NCBI RefSeq assembly: GCF_022513565.1
Contig: NZ_JAKWBE010000004.1
Coordinates: 124,001-188,000, forward strand
DNA from: Streptomyces gilvus
Lineage (GTDB): Bacteria > Actinomycetota > Actinomycetes > Streptomycetales > Streptomycetaceae
Direction: 5' to 3'
DNA length: 64,000 nt
This document shows positions 17,818 to 25,400 of the stretch, in pieces. The position numbers and the translations under genes were made by a program. Each line of letters starts with the position of its first letter. The stretch's first letter is position 1. The notes beneath the pieces were generated by a model. It worked only from the letters and a program-made list of their open reading frames with translations. It was not told the origin of the DNA and made no database searches.

Positions 17818-17901
17818 CCGGATCACCGCCGGTCAGTCCATGGGACCTCGCCCCGATCCGCTGGACGCTCGAAGTGTAAGGAAACCCGGAGGAGAACCGC
17901 G

Positions 17902-20592
17902 ATGACCGACGACACGACCAGTGGGCCGCGGGTCCACGCCCTGCTGGCGGACGGCACCACCGTCCGCATCCGGCCCGTGGCGGCGGCCGACCACGACCAG
18001 CTCCAGGGACTGTACGAGGAGATGTCCCCGGAGAACCTGCGGCTGAGGTTCTTCGGCACGAGCCGCCGCTCCGCCGAAATGGCCGCCGACCGCGCCTGCG
18101 CACAGCGCCCCGGATACCGCGCGCTGCTGGCCGAGCGGTCCGGCCAGGTGATCGGGCTCGCCGAGTACGACACCGGAGGCGCCGGCACCGAGGCGGAGAT
18201 CTCCATCGCGGTCGCCGACGGCCTGCACCACCGCGGCGTCGGCACCCTGCTCGTCGAACACCTCGTCTCGGCCGCCCGCGCGGCAGGCGTCACCGACTTC
18301 ACCGCCGACGCGCTCAGCGAGAACCGCGAGGTGCTCGGCCTCTTCGCCGACCTCGGCCTGCGCACCGCCCGGCACTTCGAGGGCCCCGAGGTGCGCTGCA
18401 CCATCGCGCTCGACGAGGACGACACCTACCTCACGGCCGTGGAGGAACGCGGCCGGGCCGCCGACGTCCGCAGCCTGCGACCCCTGCTGCGGCCCGAGGC
18501 GGTCGTGGTCGTCGGCGCCGGACGCAAGCCGGGCTCCGTCGGCCGGGCGGTCCTGCACCACCTCAAGGCCGGCGGCTTCACCCGCCGTCTGTTCGCGGTG
18601 AACCCCGCCGCGTCCTCGATCCTCGGCGTGCCCTCCTGTCCGTCGGTCGGCGCCCTGCCCAGGACCCCCGACCTCGCCGTCGTCGCCGTGCCCGCCGCCG
18701 CGGTGCCGGCCACCGCGGAGGAGTGCGGCAAGGCGGGCGTACGGGCCCTGCTCGTGGTGACCGCCGGGCTCGGCCCCGACCAGGCGCGGGCCCTGATGGC
18801 GGCCTGCCGCGACCACGGCATGCGCCTGGTCGGACCCAACTGTCTGGGCCTGTCCAACACCGAACCGGACCTGCGCCTGGACGCCACCTTCGCCGCGAAC
18901 CACCCGAGCCCGGGTACGGCCGGTGTGGCGGTGCAGTCGGGCGGGGTGGGCATCGCGTTGCTGGACGGGCTGTCCCGGCTGGGCATCGGCGTCTCCTCGT
19001 TCGCGTCGCTGGGGGACAAGTACGACGTCAGCGGCAACGACATGCTGCAGTGGTGGGAGAGCGACGGCCGTACCGAAATGGCGCTGCTGCACCTGGAGTC
19101 CTTCGGCAACCCGCGCGCCTTCTCCCGCACCGCCCGCCGTGTCAGCCGTCGCATGCCGGTCCTGACCGTCGACGCCGGCCGCACCGACGCGGGCCGCCGT
19201 GCCGCCGCGTCCCACACCACGGCCGCCGCCACCCGCACCATGACCCGGGGCGCCCTCTTCACCCAGGCCGGCATCACCGCCACCCGCTCGGTCGGCGAAC
19301 TCCTGGAAACCGCGGCCCTGTTGCACTCCCAGCCGCTGCCGAGCGGAGCGCGGGTCGCCGTCGTCACCAACGCGGGGGGCGCCGGTGTCCTCGCCGCCGA
19401 CGCCTGCGCCGAGGCCGGGCTCACCCTGCCGACGCCCACTCCCGAACTGATCGACGACCTGCTCGCCGTACTGCCCGAGGGTGCCGCCGTCGGCAACCCG
19501 GTCGATGCCACCGCCGCCGTCTCCGAGGACCAACTCGCCGAAGCCGTCGACCGGTTGACGCGGCACGGCGGCATCGACGCCGTCCTCGTCGCCCTGGTCC
19601 CCACGGCCGTGGCCGCCGCCACCGGCGACGACCTCGTACGCGCCGTGACCCGCATGGCCGGACCACGCCCGAAGCCCGTCGTGGCGATACGGCTGGAACA
19701 GGCGCTGCCCGTCGAACTGCTGCCGGCGACCGACGGCTCCACCGTCCCCTCGTACGCCGAACCCCAGGCCGCGGCCCGGGCGTTGGCCCACGCGGCCCAC
19801 CGCGCCGCCTGGCTCGCCCGCCCGGCCGGCACGGTGCCCGACCTCGACGGCGTGGACACCGAGCGGGCCCACGCGATCGTGGAGACCTACCTCGACACCC
19901 ACCTCGACGGAGGCTGGCTCGAGCCGCGCGCCTGCGCCGAACTCCTCGACTGCTACGGCGTCCCCCAGCTGCCGTGGGCCTGGGCGGAGATCGAGGAGGA
20001 CGCCGTCCTGGCCGCAGAGCGGCTGCGGGGCGCCGACGGCCGGGTGGTGATGAAGGGGCACTGGCCGGGGCTGCTGCACAAGAGCGCCCAGCACGCCGTC
20101 CACCTCGACCTGCGGGGCGAGCACCAGGTGCGCGCCGCCTTCCGGGACCTTCAGACCCGGTTCGCCGGGCTGCTCACCGGGGTGGTCCTGCAGCCGCTCG
20201 CCGACCGGGGCACCGAACTGTTCGCGGGCGTGGTCCAGGACCAGGTCTTCGGCCCGCTCGTGCTCTTCGGGCTCGGCGGTACCGCCACCGAGGTGCTCGC
20301 CGACCACGCCGCCCGCCTCGCCCCGCTCACCGACCACGACGTGCACGACCTGATCACGACCCCGCGCTGCGCGCCCCTGCTGTTCGGCGCCCAGGGCGAC
20401 GGGCCCGTCGATCTCCAGGGCCTCGAACAACTCCTGCTGCGGCTCTCCCGCATGGCGAGCGACCTGCCGCAGCTCGCCGAGGCCGACTTCAACCCCGTTC
20501 TCGCGACACCGGGCGGGGTCACCGTGCTCGATGCGCGCGTGCGCCTGCTGCCCGGCAGGCCCCAGGACCCGTATCTGCGCCGACTCCGCTGA
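17902..20592 (+). CDS. GNAT acetyltransferase fused to NDP-forming acyl-CoA synthetase domains (PatA-like)
   Basis: 896 residues. A GNAT domain occupies about 20-175, with the acetyl-CoA loop region HHRGVGTLLVEHLV near 113-126. It is followed by a CoA-binding Rossmann domain (VVVVGAGRKPGSVGRAVLHH near 203), the succinyl-CoA-ligase-like module with SHTTAAATRTM near 436, and an ATP-grasp domain from about 670 (RVVMKGHWPGLLHKS). The order GNAT first, synthetase second is that of Streptomyces lividans PatA and the reverse of E. coli PatZ. These proteins acetylate lysines of CoA-utilising enzymes. The ATG follows GGAGGAG. It shares a box with ppk2. The target protein is unknown. Confidence 0.85.
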   Translation: MTDDTTSGPRVHALLADGTTVRIRPVAAADHDQLQGLYEEMSPENLRLRFFGTSRRSAEMAADRACAQRPGYRALLAERSGQVIGLAEYDTGGAGTEAEISIAVADGLHHRGVGTLLVEHLVSAARAAGVTDFTADALSENREVLGLFADLGLRTARHFEGPEVRCTIALDEDDTYLTAVEERGRAADVRSLRPLLRPEAVVVVGAGRKPGSVGRAVLHHLKAGGFTRRLFAVNPAASSILGVPSCPSVGALPRTPDLAVVAVPAAAVPATAEECGKAGVRALLVVTAGLGPDQARALMAACRDHGMRLVGPNCLGLSNTEPDLRLDATFAANHPSPGTAGVAVQSGGVGIALLDGLSRLGIGVSSFASLGDKYDVSGNDMLQWWESDGRTEMALLHLESFGNPRAFSRTARRVSRRMPVLTVDAGRTDAGRRAAASHTTAAATRTMTRGALFTQAGITATRSVGELLETAALLHSQPLPSGARVAVVTNAGGAGVLAADACAEAGLTLPTPTPELIDDLLAVLPEGAAVGNPVDATAAVSEDQLAEAVDRLTRHGGIDAVLVALVPTAVAAATGDDLVRAVTRMAGPRPKPVVAIRLEQALPVELLPATDGSTVPSYAEPQAAARALAHAAHRAAWLARPAGTVPDLDGVDTERAHAIVETYLDTHLDGGWLEPRACAELLDCYGVPQLPWAWAEIEEDAVLAAERLRGADGRVVMKGHWPGLLHKSAQHAVHLDLRGEHQVRAAFRDLQTRFAGLLTGVVLQPLADRGTELFAGVVQDQVFGPLVLFGLGGTATEVLADHAARLAPLTDHDVHDLITTPRCAPLLFGAQGDGPVDLQGLEQLLLRLSRMASDLPQLAEADFNPVLATPGGVTVLDARVRLLPGRPQDPYLRRLR

Positions 20593-20604
20593 GGAGGGAA
20601 CCCC

Positions 20605-21336
20605 ATGAAGCACAACAAGGTCGGCTCCGTGATGAGCACGGAAGTCGTCCGCGCCGAGTACGGCACCCCGTTCAAGGAGGTGGCGCGCCGGCTCGGTGAG
20701 CACCGCATCAGCGGACTGCCGGTGGTCGACGAGGACGACAAGGTCATCGGTGTCATCTCCGAGACCGATCTGATGGCCCGCCAGGCGGACGCCCCCGACC
20801 CCTTCGAGCCGAAGAGGCGCTTCCGGTTCGCCGCGCTCACGGCGAGCGGCAGGCGGCAGACGGCGAAGGCGCAGGCACGCACCGCCGGGCAGCTGATGTC
20901 CGAACCGCCGGTCACGGTGCACGCCGACAACACCATCGTGGAGGCCGCCCGCACCATGGCCGAACACGGCGTGGAGCGGCTGCCCGTCCTCGACGGGGCG
21001 GACCGGCTCGTCGGCATCGTCACCCGCCGCGACCTGCTGAAGGTCTTCCTGCGGCCCGACGCGGAGATCCGCACCGAGGTCGTCGACGAGGTACTGGTAC
21101 GCGCGCTGTGGCTGCCGCCGCGCAGCATCGACGTCGCCGTGACCGAGGGCGTGGTCACGCTCGCCGGGCACATGGAACGCAAGAGCGAGACGGAGATCGC
21201 GATCTCGATGACCCGTCAGATCGACGGGGTGGTCGCGGTCGTCGACAAGCTCAGCTTCCGGCTGGACGACTCCCACATCCATCCGGACGAACAGGCCCTG
21301 CACGGCGTGGCCGACGACTGGCTGCGCCGCAACTGA
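20605..21336 (+). CDS. CBS-pair protein with C-terminal BON domain
   Basis: 243 residues. First CBS motif at about 5-60 (VGSVMSTEV, SGLPVVDEDD), a linker of about 40 residues rich in Arg/Ala, a second CBS motif at 95-150 (AGQLMSEP, ERLPVLDGAD), and a BON domain at about 160-225 (ITVAVTEGVVTLAG-like: IDVAVTEGVVTLAGHME). It lies 12 bp after patA and 16 bp before the flavodoxin gene, so the three are probably co-transcribed. One of three CBS-BON proteins in the window. Likely a nucleotide-sensing adaptor. Confidence 0.88.
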   Translation: MKHNKVGSVMSTEVVRAEYGTPFKEVARRLGEHRISGLPVVDEDDKVIGVISETDLMARQADAPDPFEPKRRFRFAALTASGRRQTAKAQARTAGQLMSEPPVTVHADNTIVEAARTMAEHGVERLPVLDGADRLVGIVTRRDLLKVFLRPDAEIRTEVVDEVLVRALWLPPRSIDVAVTEGVVTLAGHMERKSETEIAISMTRQIDGVVAVVDKLSFRLDDSHIHPDEQALHGVADDWLRRN

Positions 21337-21352
21337 CAGGAGGCGAGACACC

Positions 21353-21865
21353 ATGACCGACAAGGTGCTGGTCGCCTACGGGACGACGAACGGATCCACC
21401 GCCGAGATCGCCGAGGCCGTGGCCGACGTCCTGCGCAAGGACGGCCTCACGGTCGAGACCGCCCCGGCGGCAACGGTCACCGACGTGACGACGTACGACG
21501 CCGTGGTGGTCGGCGGCGGGCTGTACGCCGGACGCTGGCACAAGGACGCCCGGCGCTTCGTCCGCCGGCACCGCCGGGCCCTCGCCGAACGGCCCCTGTG
21601 GCTGTTCAGCAGCGGCCCACTGGACGCCTCGGCCTCCGAACGGGACATCCCGCCCGTGCCCGGCGTACGGCGCACCATGGCCCGGCTCGACGCCCGGGGA
21701 CACGTCACCTTCGGCGGCTGCCTCCGGGAGGGCGCGAAGGGACGCATCGCACGCATGATCGTCCGCAACGGAAAGGGCGGCGACTTCCGCGACTTCACCG
21801 CCATCGAGACCTGGGCGGCGTCCGTCGCCGACGAACTGGCGGGGGCGCCCCCGAGGAAGAACTGA
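21353..21865 (+). CDS. Flavodoxin-domain protein (HemG-like)
   Basis: 170 residues of flavodoxin fold. The N-terminal VLVAYGTTNGSTAEIAEAVA is the FMN phosphate-binding loop. VVVGGGLYAGRWHKDARRF and LWLFSSGPLD follow, as in protoporphyrinogen-oxidase-type (HemG) and menaquinone-linked flavodoxins. It probably carries electrons with FMN. The substrate is unknown. The ATG follows CAGGAGG. It is in line with the CBS-BON gene and the small membrane gene downstream. Confidence 0.82.
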   Translation: MTDKVLVAYGTTNGSTAEIAEAVADVLRKDGLTVETAPAATVTDVTTYDAVVVGGGLYAGRWHKDARRFVRRHRRALAERPLWLFSSGPLDASASERDIPPVPGVRRTMARLDARGHVTFGGCLREGAKGRIARMIVRNGKGGDFRDFTAIETWAASVADELAGAPPRKN

Positions 21866-21900
21866 ACACCTGAGCAAGACCCTCCACGAGGAGGCGCATC

Positions 21901-22002
21901 ATGAACATGATTCGCCAGGTTCCTGAGCTCACGGCCGAGGCGGTGCTGTACCTGGCCGCCGGAGTCCTGGCCGTCTTCTGCCTCGGGCCGGCCGCCTTCT
22001 GA
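21901..22002 (+). CDS. Small membrane protein, possibly frameshifted
   Basis: A 33-residue frame (MNMIRQVPELTAEAVLYLAA...) with a hydrophobic segment over its last half, following GAGGAGG. It stops at TGA 22000-22002, but a -1 frame continues directly as LIGLPLIPLLIPAVVALVLP and ends at TAG 22098-22100, with no start codon of its own. Together the two halves would make a two-helix protein of about 65 residues. This could be a real truncation, a -1 frameshift or a sequence error. It lies just downstream of the flavodoxin gene. Confidence 0.45.
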   Translation: MNMIRQVPELTAEAVLYLAAGVLAVFCLGPAAF

Positions 22003-22112
22003 TCGGCCTGCCCCTGATCCCCCTGCTGATCCCGGCCGTCGTGGCGCTGGTCCTGCCGGCCCGGCGCCTGCACCGGGGACACCAGGGACCCGCGATGTAG
22101 CTTCCGGCACGA

Positions 22113-22430
22113 TCACACGGAACGACCCCGGCGCACCGTGCGCCGGGGTCGTTCCGTGTCGCGGTCGCGAGCCGGAGTCAGCGGTTCATGGTCAGCGGCA
22201 CGGTGTCGACCGTCACGGGCCGGCCGTCCTTCGGTGACATTTCCCGTGCCGGTTTCCGTACCCGTTCCCGTTCCCGGGGAGGGAGTGGTGGACGAACCGG
22301 CGCCGTTCGGGCCGGTCGTCGTGGTGCCGCCGCACCCCGCGAGGGCGAGGAGCGGCACGGTCAGCGCGGCCGACAGCACGAGGGCGCGGTGTCCGGACGC
22401 GTGGGACGCACGCGGGGGTTGGCTCTTCAT
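22113..22430 (-). CDS. Small lipoprotein, 3' end uncertain
   Basis: The N-terminus is a clear lipoprotein signal: charged start, hydrophobic ALVLSAALTVPLLALAGC with the lipobox cysteine near residue 32. A low-complexity Thr/Gly/Pro stretch follows. The ATG at 22430 follows GGAGGAG. As read, the 105-residue frame runs through the terminator hairpin into an Arg-rich tail, which is suspicious. In another frame the sequence after the GGGAACGGGAACGGG repeat reads SPKDGRPVTVDTVPLTMNR and stops at 22178, before the hairpin. A one-base slip in the repeat is likely. Function unknown. Confidence 0.5.
   Translation of the reverse strand: MKSQPPRASHASGHRALVLSAALTVPLLALAGCGGTTTTGPNGAGSSTTPSPGTGTGTETGTGNVTEGRPARDGRHRAADHEPLTPARDRDTERPRRTVRRGRSV
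22115..22159. terminator. Strong bidirectional terminator hairpin
   Basis: A perfect 21-bp inverted repeat (22115-22135 with 22139-22159) around the 3-base loop CCG. It separates the plus-strand patA-CBS-flavodoxin run from the minus-strand lipoprotein gene. It is the strongest hairpin noticed in the window. Confidence 0.85.
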
Positions 22431-22503
22431 GGCACTCTCCTCCGACACTTCCAGCGAATCGCGCGCACCGGAACGCCCTCCAGAGCTGTCCGGCCCTGGT
22501 CGC

Positions 22504-22540
22504 GGACCGAACGGCACGCCGGACGAGGGCCGTCCGGCAG
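22504..22540. promoter_or_regulatory. Tandem DosR/OsdR-type boxes upstream of the second Acg-like gene
   Basis: GGACCGAACGGCAC (22504-22517) and GGGCCGTCCGGCAG (22527-22540), with starts 23 bp apart, 86-122 bp before the Acg-like start. Half-sites are imperfect, but the layout repeats that seen before arcD, devR and sulP. Confidence 0.5.
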
Positions 22541-22625
22541 GGGAAGGCGGACGCGGGACCCATCCCCGCGGTGCCCCGTGCCGAGGAGGCTGAAGACGCA
22601 CGGTTCACGAAGGGCGGTATCGATC

Positions 22626-23615
22626 ATGTCCGTCACCCACGAGAAGCCGGGACGCGCGGCCCTGCACCTGGCCCGCGCCGCCGCCTCCGCGCCCTCCCCG
22701 CACAACAGGCAACCCTGGTTCTTCGTCGAGGAGGGCCACGACCACGGCTTCGAGCTGCATGCCGACCGTGGCCGGCGGATGGCGCGGATGGATCCCGGTG
22801 GGCGCGAGATGGTCATCGCCTGCGGGGCCGCCCTGTTCAATGTGCGCGTCGCCCTACGCCACCTGGGCTTCCGGCCCGTCGTCGATGTCCTCCCGGACCC
22901 CGGGGACCCGGACTACCTGGCCCGCGTCGGATTCGGTGCGCACGCGCCGGCCACCGACGAGGAGGAGCTGTTGGCCGGGGCGATGTTCCACCGGCACACC
23001 CACCGGGGCCCGTTCGGCGCCGAGCTGGTGTCCGGGGAGCTGCTCCAGGCACTGGGCGAACAGGCGGGCGTGGAGGGCGCGTTCCTCCAAGTCATCGACA
23101 GCTCCGAGAAGTTGGAGACGCTGGCGGACCTCGTGCGCGGCGCGGAGCAGGCCGACCGTGCCGACTTCCGGCACACCGTGGAGCTGGGCCGGTGCGTCGG
23201 ATCGGCCGGCGTGCCCGTCGAGGCCTGCCGCCCGCACCCCGACCTCACCCTGCTGGCGGCCCGCGACTACCTCGGCCTGTCCCGCCGCTCCACGGTCCCG
23301 GCCCGCCGACAGGGCATCGGCACGGGAACCGTCGCCGTCCTCTCCACGCCCTACGACAACCGGGCCGACTGGCTGCTGGCCGGGCAGGCACTGCAACGCG
23401 TCCTGCTGTACGCGGCGCACCACGGCGTGATGGCCGGCTTCCACACCCAGCCCCTGGAACGCCCGGCGCTGCGCGGCGAGTTGCGCAGGAACGTCGCCGC
23501 GGGCCGCTACCCGCAGATGGTGCTGCGTCTCGGTCGCCCCCACATCGTCCGGTCCACCTCACGCCGCCCGCCGACCGAGGTGCTGAAGCGCGCGCCGGCC
23601 GCGGTACGGCACTGA
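22626..23615 (+). CDS. Acg-family nitroreductase-like protein
   Basis: 329 residues with the APSPHNRQPWFF signature at about 21-32 and the nitroreductase-type C-terminal half (LLAGQALQRVLLYAAHHGVMAGF). It is a paralogue of the protein at 8221-9216, sharing length and motif but clearly diverged. The ATG at 22626 is the first start that leads into the conserved fold. Its Shine-Dalgarno is modest (GAAGGG). It converges with the phosphofructokinase gene, with 17 bp between stops. Biochemical reaction unknown; mycobacterial relatives are DosR-induced. Confidence 0.85.
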   Translation: MSVTHEKPGRAALHLARAAASAPSPHNRQPWFFVEEGHDHGFELHADRGRRMARMDPGGREMVIACGAALFNVRVALRHLGFRPVVDVLPDPGDPDYLARVGFGAHAPATDEEELLAGAMFHRHTHRGPFGAELVSGELLQALGEQAGVEGAFLQVIDSSEKLETLADLVRGAEQADRADFRHTVELGRCVGSAGVPVEACRPHPDLTLLAARDYLGLSRRSTVPARRQGIGTGTVAVLSTPYDNRADWLLAGQALQRVLLYAAHHGVMAGFHTQPLERPALRGELRRNVAAGRYPQMVLRLGRPHIVRSTSRRPPTEVLKRAPAAVRH

Positions 23616-23632
23616 CGGAAAGAGACACCTCA

Positions 23633-24658
23633 TCAGCCGAAGAACACCTCGAACTCGTCGTAAAGCGAGGGATCCACCACCTTGATCCTGCCCCGGGTGT
23701 CGTCGAGGGGGATGCGGACGATGTCGGTGCCGCGCAGGGCGACCATCGTGCCGAAGGCGCCGTCCTTGACCGCGTCCACGGCGTGCAGTCCGAAGCGCGT
23801 GGCCAGCCAGCGGTCGAAGGGGCTCGGCGTGCCGCCGCGCTGGACGTGTCCGAGGACGGTGGTGCGCGCCTCGGTGCCCGTGCGCCGTTCGACCTCCTGG
23901 GCCAGCCACTCGCCGATGCCGGACAGCCGTACATGGCCGTACTCGTCCAGCGAGCGGTCCTTGAGGATCATCTGGCCCTCCTTGGGGACGGCTCCCTCGG
24001 CGGCGACGACGATCGGGGCGTAATGGATCTTGAAGCGGTTCTTCACCCACGCGCAGACCTGGTCGACGTCGAAGGGCCGCTCCGGGACGAGGATCACGTT
24101 GGCGCCGCCCGCGACGCCGGCGTGCAGGGCGATCCAGCCGGAGTGACGGCCCATCACCTCCACCACCAGGGTGCGCATGTGCGACTCGGCGGTGGTGTGC
24201 AGCCGGTCGATGGCCTCGGTGGCGATGCCGACGGCGGTGTCGAAGCCGAAGGTGTAGTCGGTGCCGGCCACGTCGTTGTCGATGGTCTTGGGCACGCCGA
24301 CCAGCCTGACCCCCTGCCGGCTCAGCTCCATGGCCGCTCCGAGGGTGTCCTCGCCGCCGATCACGATCAGCGCGTCGACCTCGTTGGCGGCCAGGGTGTC
24401 CTGGATGCGGCGCACACCGTCCTCGTGCTTGAGGGGGTTGGTGCGGGAGGAACCGAGGATGGTTCCGCCCCGCGGCAGGATCCCCCGCACAGCGGAGATG
24501 TCCAGCGGCACCACCGTGCCCCGGAGCGCGCCGAGCCAGCCGTCGCGCAGGCCGACGAACTCGAAGCCGTACTCCTGGACGCCCTTGCGGACGACACTGC
24601 GGATCACGGCGTTCAGACCGGGGCAGTCACCGCCGCCGGTCAGCACTCCGATCTTCAT
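23633..24658 (-). CDS. pfkA: ATP-dependent 6-phosphofructokinase
   Basis: 341 residues. Motifs of the PfkA family: GGGDCPGLNAVIR near 8-20, GGEDTLG near 103-109, PKTIDNDV with the catalytic Asp near 126-128, MGRHSGW near 169, and HVQRGGTPSPFDR near 277. GGED rather than GGDD is the pattern of actinobacterial ATP-using enzymes, not the PPi-dependent ones. It phosphorylates fructose 6-phosphate in glycolysis. A long perfect DosR-type palindrome lies 139-152 bp upstream. In M. tuberculosis a different phosphofructokinase, PfkB, belongs to the DosR regulon. Confidence 0.95.
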   Translation of the reverse strand: MKIGVLTGGGDCPGLNAVIRSVVRKGVQEYGFEFVGLRDGWLGALRGTVVPLDISAVRGILPRGGTILGSSRTNPLKHEDGVRRIQDTLAANEVDALIVIGGEDTLGAAMELSRQGVRLVGVPKTIDNDVAGTDYTFGFDTAVGIATEAIDRLHTTAESHMRTLVVEVMGRHSGWIALHAGVAGGANVILVPERPFDVDQVCAWVKNRFKIHYAPIVVAAEGAVPKEGQMILKDRSLDEYGHVRLSGIGEWLAQEVERRTGTEARTTVLGHVQRGGTPSPFDRWLATRFGLHAVDAVKDGAFGTMVALRGTDIVRIPLDDTRGRIKVVDPSLYDEFEVFFG

Positions 24659-24796
24659 GGCTTCCTCCGAGAGCCGGGAGCCAGGTGTCTCTTCCCCCAT
24701 CATGAGCGCCCCCGCTGCCGGGGGCGACTTCCGTGGAGCCCGCCGCCGAGGACGTCGGTCGGCACCCCCTCGAGTGCCCCCCCGGCCCTCGCCGAG

Positions 24797-24810
24797 GGGC
24801 CTGAAGGCCC
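24797..24810. promoter_or_regulatory. DosR/OsdR-type box between pfkA and a small gene
   Basis: GGGCCTGAAGGCCC has perfect half-sites, and the palindrome extends two more base pairs on each side (AGGGGCC...GGCCCCT). It is 139 bp from the pfkA start and 108 bp from the divergent small gene. A weak second copy (GGCGGTGCCGGTCC) starts 21 bp away. It lies in a 259-bp gap with nothing else recognisable. A hairpin role is also possible. Confidence 0.6.
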
Positions 24811-24917
24811 CTGTGCGGGCGGTGCCGGTCCGGACAGCATGGACGTACGGCCCGCTCCCACGTCCTCGCAGGCCGCGGCACACCCTGTCACGCACACGTC
24901 CGGAGGTGAGGGGCCAG

Positions 24918-25268
24918 ATGTCCGTTCACAACGAGCTGGCGCACGCACAGCACGCTCTCGACGATCTCGTCCGGTCGGTGGGCCGGCTGCGGAGCCGCCT
25001 GGGGGAGGGTCCGGACCTTCGCCGGGTGCGAGCGGACGCCGATCACCTCCGGGAGGACCTGGACCTGTTGCGGCAGAGCACGGCGGCCGCGGTGTCGGCT
25101 GAGGCCCCCGGGCAGCCCGAGGTCGTGTTCGTTCCTTCCGCGCCGTACGACCTCTCGATGTGGGTCGGCTGCGAGGACGAGGGCATCGGATCGCGCCACG
25201 GGCCCGAACGGCGTCCGGGAGGCCGGACGGGCCGGCTGTCGCGCCGGGCTCTGTACGAGAAGCCTTGA
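24918..25268 (+). CDS. Hypothetical coiled-coil protein, 116 aa
   Basis: The first 60 residues are a charged heptad-like helix (DDLVRSVGRLRSRLGEG, LREDLDLLRQ) likely to form a coiled coil. The second half is Gly/Pro/Arg-rich. No signal peptide, membrane segment or known domain was recognised. The ATG follows GGAGGTGAGGGG, a strong ribosome site, which supports expression. It is divergent from pfkA with the palindromic box between them, so it may be part of the hypoxia set. Function unknown. Confidence 0.65.
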   Translation: MSVHNELAHAQHALDDLVRSVGRLRSRLGEGPDLRRVRADADHLREDLDLLRQSTAAAVSAEAPGQPEVVFVPSAPYDLSMWVGCEDEGIGSRHGPERRPGGRTGRLSRRALYEKP

Positions 25269-25400
25269 AGCCGTTTATAAGAAACAGCGGGTACGTTGCG
25301 AGGATGCGCTGCGCTCGGCAGGCAGCGCGGGGGGAAGGGTGCCGGCGGCCCGCCCTCGCCCCTCTCGTCCGCGACCAGCCGCACGGTGCCGGAGGACGAC

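Noticed and set aside
25273..25294. Possible SigB-type promoter GTTT...GGGTAC upstream of the SpoIIE-like phosphatase
   Set aside because: Only 12 bases separate the two elements, while the Streptomyces SigB pattern needs 14-16. The match is suggestive but too short to call.
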